Source of the DNA: RGIG1681 sp045650505 | GTDB lineage: Bacteria; Bacillota; Clostridia; Christensenellales; UBA1242 | NCBI GenBank assembly: GCA_045650505.1 | Contig: JAZRRE010000022.1 | Coordinates: 1 to 26,431 of the forward strand | Length of the DNA: 26,431 bases | Reading direction: 5' to 3' | Shown here: in pieces, positions 13,375 through 23,100 of the stretch | How positions within the stretch are numbered: position 1 is the first letter of the stretch | Layout of the letters: each line of letters opens with the position of its first letter | Position numbers and translations under genes: made by a program | Notes under the pieces: model-generated | The model's database searches: none | What the model saw: the letters and a program-made list of their open reading frames with translations, nothing else | What the model was told of the DNA's origin: nothing

Positions 13375-14073
13375 ATGTTAGAAAATATTTTAAAGTATCA
13401 AGAAATTGAAGGAAAATTGGTGGCTGAAGAAGCTGAACTTTCAAAGTCTAAAGACAGAGAAAAGGCTTCTGAAATTTCTCAACTTTTGAAAAATCAGCAC
13501 AACAGAATTTTGGTTCTTGAAGGTCAGGCACAAAAGGTTAATGATTCATATAAAAAGGCAATTGCTAAATATGAAGAATTTTTGAAAAAACTTGAAGTAC
13601 TTGAAAAAGAAATGGAAAATGCTGATGCTTCAAAAACATCAGTTTATGAAAAAGCTTATAAAGATTTTGCTTCAATTGCAAACACTTTAGAAAAAGATAT
13701 TGCTAATATTTATAATCACATTCAACAAATTAGCAAAGAGTATGAAGAAATAATTAAAAAGTCGAAAGAAGATAGAATTAAATTTGACAAATATAAGGCT
13801 GCATTTAATAAACTTAAAGCAGAAAAAGAACCAAAAATTGAAGCACTTAATCAAGAACTTCGAGATACAAAAGAAAAGGTTGATTCAAAGCTTTTAAACG
13901 TGTATTTGCAAAAGCGTGAAACAAAGAAATTTCCTGTGTTTGTGGCACTTATTTCAAATAAGTGTGGTGGATGCAGAATGGAGATTTCAGCATCAAAACT
14001 AGGTCAGATGAAAACAAATGATTATGGTGTTATTGAATGCGAAAATTGTGGTAGATTAATATATAATAAATAG
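13375..14073 (+). CDS. Coiled-coil protein with C-terminal C4 zinc ribbon (DUF164 / CT398-like)
   Basis: The 232-aa product has a long helical coiled coil (about residues 1-180, rich in Lys, Glu and Ala with heptad-like hydrophobics) followed by a C4 zinc ribbon. The ribbon is C197-x2-C200 and C222-x2-C225, in C-G-G-C-R-M-E-I-S and C-E-N-C-G-R-L-I-Y. This is the arrangement of the DUF164 family, represented by chlamydial CT398/CdsZ and mycobacterial and Helicobacter relatives, proposed to bind partner proteins or nucleic acid. Its molecular role in Bacillota is not known to me. ATG 13375 follows GGAGGA (13365-13370); an upstream in-frame codon at 13345 overlaps trmK and lacks such a site. It is the last gene of the dnaG operon. 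In many Clostridia this family sits after trmK and yqfO, so the location is conserved apart from the missing yqfO. Confidence 0.88.
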   Translation: MLENILKYQEIEGKLVAEEAELSKSKDREKASEISQLLKNQHNRILVLEGQAQKVNDSYKKAIAKYEEFLKKLEVLEKEMENADASKTSVYEKAYKDFASIANTLEKDIANIYNHIQQISKEYEEIIKKSKEDRIKFDKYKAAFNKLKAEKEPKIEALNQELRDTKEKVDSKLLNVYLQKRETKKFPVFVALISNKCGGCRMEISASKLGQMKTNDYGVIECENCGRLIYNK

Positions 14074-14100
14074 GGTGGAAAATTTCCACTCTTTTTTTTA
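14072..14100 (+). terminator. Terminator of the dnaG-rpoD operon
   Basis: A 9-bp stem with one G-U pair (14072-14080 with 14084-14092, loop AAT) is followed by seven T residues. It overlaps the stop codon of the zinc-ribbon gene. Confidence 0.88.
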
Positions 14101-14117
14101 TTTTTGATTTATTTTAT

Positions 14118-14146
14118 TTGTAAAAATATATATATTTTGTTATACT
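14118..14146 (+). promoter_or_regulatory. Promoter of the giant surface protein gene, extended -10
   Basis: TTGTAA (14118-14123) and TATACT (14141-14146) are separated by 17 bases; TG at 14138-14139 makes an extended -10. The spacer is an alternating A/T tract. The leader is about 35 bases to AAAGGA (14173-14178). Confidence 0.7.
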
Positions 14147-14187
14147 AATAATGTATATAATTATAAGGTGTAAAAGGAATAAAAATT

Positions 14188-17100
14188 ATGAATAAACTAA
14201 AGAAATCAATTAAAGCAATTATTATTTCAATTTGCGCGGTTGTTGTGCTTGCAGGTTCTATTGTTGGAGCTGTTTTGGCAAACAAAGATAAACCTGTGAA
14301 TGAAATGCCTAACAGTGCAAGTAATGTTTCAGTTTGTAATTTAACTGACGAACAAAAATTATTGAGTAAAAAAATAAATGATTCAGTTACTTCGAAAAAC
14401 ACAACTGTTTCAAAATATGATTACTCAAAATTTTATTTTGAAAATGATTCACAAGTTGATTTTGATTTAGTTGAAGCAATTTATGAAAATTATTTTACAT
14501 ATAAAACAGTTTATGGAAAAACAATTTATGTTCGTTCTCATGAGGCTGATGGCAAAATATATTTCAAAGAATTGTTTGAAGCTTTAAACGTAGTAGAAGA
14601 ACGTGAATTTGAATTAGTTTTTGAATCAAATGAAAACTATGCTTATGGTGCATATGGTTATCAAGATGCTGAAGGCTATATTGCAAAGAGAGTGGTTGTA
14701 GATTTAACAGATGTTTCAAACATTAAAATTTTAAAAGAGTTTGAAGCTAGAGCAGAAACTTTTGATGATTTAGCATCAGAAATTGTTTTAAATAAAAGTA
14801 TTATTTTAAAAACAAGTTATTTTGTTAACATTGAAAGAAATTTTAATTCTATGTTAGATGTTCAAATTTATGATTATAACTGTAATTTGTTAGATAATGT
14901 TTCAGGTTTTGGTTCATTTGATTATAAATCTTTCGAAGATAATTGTTTCTATTATGTTGTTGGGAATGATGTTTGTGTTGGAAGTTTTGTTAATGATGAA
15001 TTTAAAGTTTATTCACTTGAAGAAAACAATGAATCACTTTACAATTATACAATTTCAGAAAACTACACCTTTATTGAAAAAATTTCATTAGCAGATATTG
15101 AAGATTTAGATGCTGTTGATGGAAAAGTTTATGATTATTACTATGTTGATATGAACACTGGTGATATTCAAGAAATTGAGCTTGAAGATGGATATGTTAA
15201 AGCAACATTTTCTTCAGAAAGTTTGAATGGTTATTATTTTGTTTATATGCAAAAAGCAAATGTATATTCAACAGATTTTGAAGAAAATGGCTTGATGGTT
15301 TATTACAAAGCTGATGGTGAAGTTGTTTTAAAATATTTAACTGACACCATTGAAGAAAAAGTAATTTTTATTCAAAATAATAATTTTGTAACAAAATATT
15401 CTGTTTATACTTTTGAAAAATCAGTTTTAGCTAAAAAAGTTAAAACATTTGGTGAAAATGCTAAAATTCAAAATGTTTTAGTTAATAATTCAACTTATGT
15501 TGTTTTTGATGGAAGACTTTATTATGTTTATGATATAAATGGTGATAAAGTTTTTGAACAAGGAATGAGCTTGATTTGTTCTTATGGTAATGGAATCTAT
15601 TATGCTATTGAACAAGATGAGTTGTATTTAATGAATGTTAACTCAAAAACAATTTCAAAAGTTGCAAATTTTGCAAATGATGAAACCCAATATAATATGA
15701 TTTCTATTATGTATGGTGGCGGATATTATTTCACAAAAAATGTTGATGATAACAATTATTCAATGTTTGATTACAATCAAAATTTAGTTTATAACAATGT
15801 TACATCATTTGAAATTATTGATAAGAACACATCTTATGTAAACATAGTTTTGAAAAATGGTCAAAAAGTTTCAATAGATTTAAATTCTTTGGTTTATTCT
15901 ATTGAAGGTGTTAGTACAGATACATCTGAACCGATTGAAACTTATGCTTCATCAAGTGGAACAAACTGGTCTGCTACTGGTGGAAAAGATGAAACTAATA
16001 AACATTCTTGGGGAATGCTTACAGCTTCAAATGGAAAATATGCTTCTTCAGGAAAATTTGTTTGGGCTGGTAGTGGATTTGTTGTTAGTATGGTTGGTGA
16101 CTCAACTGCAACTTTCTCATTTAACTATAACACAGGAACTGTTAGTATAACTAATACATTTGCTATAACACGTGTTAAGAAGAATGTTGCTGAACATAAC
16201 TCATCAAATCAAACACATAGTATTATTCTTGATGTAGATTATCATTATAATATTGTTGTTAATCAATGGGATGACCACGTTGGTGATTTGAGAGGTATGG
16301 AAGATGTTTCGTTAGATGATGTTTATAGTTTTGTTTATGACTATATTTTAGATTCTAGCAAAGACTATGCTGAAGCAAACAATGCATCAAACTATAAAGA
16401 AAATAGTTCTTATGAAACTGTTAGATATGGTGGTTCATTTACATTATCTGCAAATCTTACTTGTATTGGTGGAAGACTTTCTGGCTATTCTGCCTTGGTT
16501 ATTAGTGGAAACTCTCCAACATTTACTGCATCATTAAGCTCTGGTTCAAATTCATTGCCAGCTGCAAAATTATACACATCTCATAAAAGAGTCGATTGGA
16601 AAACCTATGCGGTTTATACACCAAATACCTACACAGTGTCTTATGATTATAAAGGCGGAAGTGCAGGTTCAAAAGCACCAACAGCATTTACTTATGGTGT
16701 GGCTGGTGGGTCTGGTGATAAAGAAATTTCAAACCCAACAAAATTAGGTTATACATTTACCGGTTGGTCAATTTCTGGTATGTCAAATAATTGTACTCAC
16801 TGGTGGGGTGGTACTAGTCATGGAACAGGAACATCTGCTTCTAGTGTAACAGCAACCACAGGTTATTTAAACCTTACTGCTACTCACAATGGCACAGTAA
16901 CATTTACAGCAAATTGGAGAGCAAATAAGTATAAGATAATATACAACTTAAATGATACAACAAAAATTGACAATATTACTTATTCTGCAAGTCTTGGAAC
17001 AAACAAGCCTGTTGATATGGAGTATGGTGTAGCTGGTGGTCCTGATGATGAGGCAATATCAAATCCAACAAGACTTGGCTTCACTTTTACCGGTTGGGAT

Positions 17101-20100
17101 ATTTCAGGAATGTCAAGTGACTGCACTCACTATTGGGGTGGCAAAGATAGAGGAAAAGTGACAACTGCATCAAAAGTTAAAGATGATTTTGGATTCTTGA
17201 ATTTAACATCTGTTGATGGTGGAGAAGTAACATTTAAAGCTAATTGGACAGCTAACACTTATTCAATTGATTATAGATTGAATGATGGTGGAGATGGCTC
17301 TGCTCATTATGGAACATATTATCCAGCATCGTTTAGTTTTGGTACTCCACAAACAATATCTAATCCAAAGAGAACAGGTTATACATTCACAGGTTGGTCA
17401 ATTTCAGAAATGACAATTGATTGTGAACACTATTGGGGAGGCAGTGCACAAGGTAAAGGTGCAACAGCATCAAGCATTAAAGCAACTGCAAGCTTTAAAA
17501 ACTTACGTTCAAATGGTAGTGCTTCAGTTGTATTCCTTGCAAACTGGTCTGCTAATACTTATAAAGTTACATTTGATATGAATAATCCTAACGGTGTAAC
17601 AAATGATATTTCATCTTTCTCTGATGAAACACTAACATATAACACGGCAAAATTATTCACAACTGTTCCAACCAAAACAGGTTATATATTCAGCCATTGG
17701 AACGTTAGTAATATGGATGAAAAATCTTCTGTTACAGGGGATAAAATTATTCATAAACATAGGGCTAGCACTTCTGAAAGTTGGACTGATGTTGAAGGAA
17801 CTTCTGTTAACAATTTAACACTTCCACGTCAAGTTATGAATCTTCATTCAACAGGTGGAACTGTTAAGTTTACTGCACAATGGACACCAATTACTTATAA
17901 TTTAACTTATGATGCAAATAGTGGTGTGTTTAATTCAGACACAAATAACCCAACAAAAGCAACTTATGATCAATCATTCACAATAACAACACCAATAAGA
18001 CACGGTTATAACTTTACATCGTGGACAGTTAAAGTTGGTTCTGCAGCGGGAACATCTCAAACACTTTCTGCGTTGTATCCTAACACAGCAGATTATTCAT
18101 TTATAAACTTAACAACAACAAAAGATGTAACTGTTAAATTTACTGCAAATTGGTCACCTGTTGTTTATAAAATTAACTTTGTTTATAATAATCCAACTAA
18201 AACAAATGATTCAACAACTGCAACTTTTGCCTCATGGAAAAATATTGCAAATCCTACAAGAATGGGTTATATATTCGATTATTGGGAAATAACAGGAACA
18301 TCTGCCTGTGGACATACTTCTAGTTGTGCGTGCTTCACTTCAGCCGATGGTGGTCAATGTTCTCATTATTACAACAATTCAAATAGTGATTCAGGTGCAA
18401 CAAGATTTAGAGGGGAATCTCTTGCAAGCTGTAAAGCAACTTATTATAAAAACTTACACTGTGTGAAAGATGGAACTGTTACATTCACAGCACATTGGAT
18501 AAAGAAGACATATAAAGTTATTAATGCTGGTGCATTGTATGGTGCAACAATCAGCACAGAATATCCAAAATATGATGATGTATTCTCAATGACTGCAACA
18601 ACAAGTGCTCCAACCGGTTATCATTTTAATGGTTGGTCAATTACAGGTGCAAATAATAAAGATGAAAATACTAGTGAAACTGTTACCCATATTTATGGAA
18701 CAACAAGTTCACCATCAACTACATTCACAGGAACATCTAAAACTGTTGGAAAAACAGTTATGTATTTCAAAAATCTTTCAAGTAATAATTGGGTTGATGA
18801 TAATTCAACAGCTGCGGTTGTTACAATTACACCTGTTTGGGAGCCAAATACATATACAATAACATTTGATATGAATAACCCTAACAGAGTTACAACTGAT
18901 ATTACTCAAAAGTCTAACATTACTGCTACTTATGATGTTGCATATAATATTGCAAATCCAACAAAAGCAGGTTACACATTTAAAGGTTGGGCTCTTTCAG
19001 GTTTAACAACTGAATCTGATTGCTATCATTATTATGGAAATTCAAGCACTTCAATGACATTGTTTGTTGCTGACCCAAGCGGTGCTTATAAAGATTCTGA
19101 AACAGCTCAATATATTTTATTAAAGAGCACATATTATAAAAATCTTCGTTCTGGTGCAGGTAATGCACTCCTTAAAGCTTATTGGCAGGCTAATACATAT
19201 ACAATTACATATCACTATATTCCTGCATCATTCAATGTTGCAAATTATAATGCTTCGCAATTGTTTACTCATATCAACATTCCAAAAACAATGACATCAA
19301 CAAAAACAGTTCAAGTGGTTTATGATACCAAATATAAAGCACTTGATGCTAAAAACTCACTTGGAGAAGTTGTTTTTGCACTTCCTGTTGGTTTGAAGTT
19401 TAAGCTTTGGACAATTTCGGCATCAACACTTTCAGCTAACACTCAATTAGCAAAATATAATTCAAGTAATGTTGTTGTAACAAATCAATCTGATAGCATT
19501 TTGCCTAATGAAGAAAGAATTTATGGTCCTGGAAAAGATAGTGATGGAACACTTAATTGGAAACACTATGCTTCAGATATTCACTTGTATGCTTGTTATG
19601 ATTTAGCCGGAATCAATCTTCGTTATTATGGACCTTCTGCTGCTTCAGGTAAGAATGATTTAAGCAAATATTCAAATCTTCCAGCAGCTAATACAAATGT
19701 TAAATATACAGAATTTATCCGCTTTGCTGATTATACAAAAGTTGTTGATGGTATAAATTTGATGGGTTGGATGATTTCTGCCGATTATTTCAGTGTTGGT
19801 CAACTTACTGAACATTCTGTCACAATTTTTGAGTATAAGGGTGGACAATATATAGCATATCAAGGTTCTCCAGCTTATTGGAACTATACAAATGTAGATG
19901 CTTATAGTTATGAAGACCCAACATATTTCTTATATGCTGTTTATAGTGATGATTATTCAGGTTCAACTCACGCATTAGACTTTACTTATTATGATAATTC
20001 TAGTGGCTCACTTGGTGCTCATTTTAGTTCTAAATTCTATTCAGTTAAAGGTGAAGATGATTCAATAACATCAGTAAAAATTCCAAGAATTTATAATGAC

Positions 20101-23100
20101 GGATTGCATGGTTGGTTGCCTGTTGAATTTATTGATAGTGATGCGTTTTCTCATTACGAATATCTCACAACAGCAATATGGTTTGATTCAATTCGTGAAA
20201 TTGGTGGATTTGCTTTTGAAGAATGCACTAGACTTTCAACATTTACATTAAATGAAGGTTTATCCGTTATTAATGTATATGCATTTTATGGCTGTTCAAC
20301 AATAACATCACTTTCAATGCCAAGTACCTTAAGAATTATTGATGAAGATGCTTTTGATGGTTGCACAAACGTTTCTTCGTTATCGTTAAATGAAGGACTT
20401 TTAACCATTAGTCACTATGCATTCTATAATTTATCAAAAGTAACATCGCTCTCACTTCCATCAACACTTGTTGGTGAAATTGGTGAGTATGCGTTCAGTT
20501 ATATTCAAATGACATCTGTTACTATTCCTAAAGGTGTTACAACTTTAGGTTATGCGTGCTTCTATCAATGCACAAAACTTGCAACGGTTACATTTGCTAC
20601 CGGTAGTGCATTAAAATCAATTGAGGGAAGTGCATTTAATAGAACAGCTATCACTACAATTAGTCTTCCAAATTCAGTTACATCGATTGGAAATTATGCG
20701 TTCTATATCTGTTCAAAACTTGCAACAGTGACTCTTCCAGATTCGCTTACAACACTTGGAAATTCAGTATTCTATGATTGTTCAGCGTTAACAGCGGTAA
20801 CAATTCCAAAAGGATTAACTTCAATTCCTGCGAATACATTCTATGGTTGTGCTAAACTTGCTGCAGTTACAATTTATAATGGAATTACATCAATTGGAGA
20901 TACTGCATTCTATGGTTGTTCATCGTTAACAACCCTCACAATTCCAAATTCAGTTACATCAATTGGAAAAAGTGCACTTTCTGGTTGTTCAAAACTCGCA
21001 ACACTATCTATTCCATTTGTTGGTAAGACTGCTGCAACAACAACTGCTTCAGAATATATCATTGGTTATATTTTTGGTGCATCAGGAGCAACAAATAATT
21101 CATCTTATGTTCCAACAACTTTAAAAACAATTTATGTTACAAATGATACATCAATCAATGCAAATGCATTTAATGGTTGTGCAAATTTAACACATCTTTA
21201 TATCAATAAAGGTGTAACATCAATTGGTCAAAATGCATTTAATGGTTGCACAGCACTTGTTGAATTAAGTTTGCCATTTGTTGGAACTTCAAAAACTGAA
21301 ACAACAAACTGTTATTTAGGTTATTTCTTTGGTCAAACCTCTGCAAGTTCAACAACTACAAGTGTTCCATCAACGCTAAAAACTGTTCATATTACAAATG
21401 CAACATTTGTTGGTGATTATGCGTTCTATTACGCACCTGTAACAACTGTTAATCTTAATGAAGGTATAACTGAAATTAAGACATATGCATTTGCATCTTC
21501 TGGTGTTACATCAATAACACTTCCAAAAACTGTTACAAAAATTGGAACAGCAGCGTTTCTTAATGCAACAGCACTTGCTAGTGCAAACTTTAATGATGGT
21601 TTAACTTCAATAGGTGCTAGTGCATTTAAGGCTTCGAAAATAGCAAAAGCAGTTATTCCTCAATCTGTAACATCTATTGGTGCTAATGCGTTTGAGAATT
21701 GTGCAAGTTTAACAACAATCGTGTTGTTTGATGGGGTGACATCAATTGGTGATTATGCATTTAGTGGAACAGCAGTAACATCTATCAAAATTCCAAAAAC
21801 AGTGACAACAGTTGCTAGTAGATTATTCTATAATTGTAAATCACTTTCAAGTGTAACTTTACATGATTCAATAACATCTATTGGTATTGGTTCGTTCTAT
21901 GTTACTCCTGCACTAACATCAATAACACTTCCAAATTCTTTGACTACAATTAGTGATTTTGCGTTTGAAAAGTCTGGTCTTACAAGTATTTATATTCCAG
22001 ATTCTGTAACAACATTGGCAAGAGAAGCTTTTGATGGTTGTGCATCACTTTCAAGTGTTAGACTTTCTAACAATATCGCAACAATTGGTTATGAAGCATT
22101 TATGGGAACTGCAATCACAAGAATTGAAATTCCTGCAAGTGTTACTAATATTCAATATAGAGCATTCAAAAATTGCACTGCGCTTGTTGAAATTCTTTGT
22201 TTTGGTGCAGTTGCTACATTTGGTATTGCAACAGAAACACCATTTGCTGGCTGTGAAGTTATTGATTATTTCTATTATGGTGGAAGCAGTACAACATTCT
22301 ATTCAAATATTTCTGGTTATAATGAATCACATTTATTCAAAAATTCACGTTATCAAGAAATGACTTATGTTTACAACTTTGACCATATGCAATTTACTTA
22401 TCATGATGGATATTATTCATTTAAAGCAAAGGGAACAATTGCTAGTGGTGATAGTATGGTTATTCCTGCAACTTATAATGACGGTGTTCATGGAAGATAT
22501 CATGTAAAAGTTATTGAAGAAAAGGCATTTGAAAGTCAAACAGCAATGACTTCTGTTAACTTAAGTTCATCAGTTGAATACATTTATGACAGAGCATTTT
22601 ATAATTGCACAGCTCTTACAACTGCAAATATTCCTTCTTCAGTGTCATATATTGGAGGATATGCATTCTATGGATGTGCTGCGATAACTTCGATTTTGAC
22701 AATTCCAGCACAAGTTGTTCATATTGAAGATTATACATTCTATAATTGTCAAAAAGCAGGATTTAAGTTTGCTGCCAATGCTCAATGTGAATATATTGGT
22801 ATTTATGCATTCTATTACGCATCGTATAACGCGGCTAGCGCAAATAGATATTTAATGACAATTCCTTCTGATGTTGAATATATTGGTGCACATGCATTCC
22901 GAACAGCAAAATATATGTTTACTGGTGAATTAAAAATTCCTGCAGGCTTGTTATATATGGGAAGGGGAGCATTCTATGATTGTGATTATATCACAATGGT
23001 ATCTATTCCTACATCGCTTGATAGTATTGAAGAATACACTTTCTTTAGTTGTGCTAATTTAAGTGTTGTTTATATTCCAAATACAGTTAAATCTATTGCT

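Noticed and set aside
21001..21432. Breaks in the LRR pattern that might indicate frameshifts or insertions from sequencing error.
   Set aside because: Both breaks contain the same P-F-V-G / G-Y-x-F-G module in frame, so they are genuine inserts of a kind seen in this protein class.
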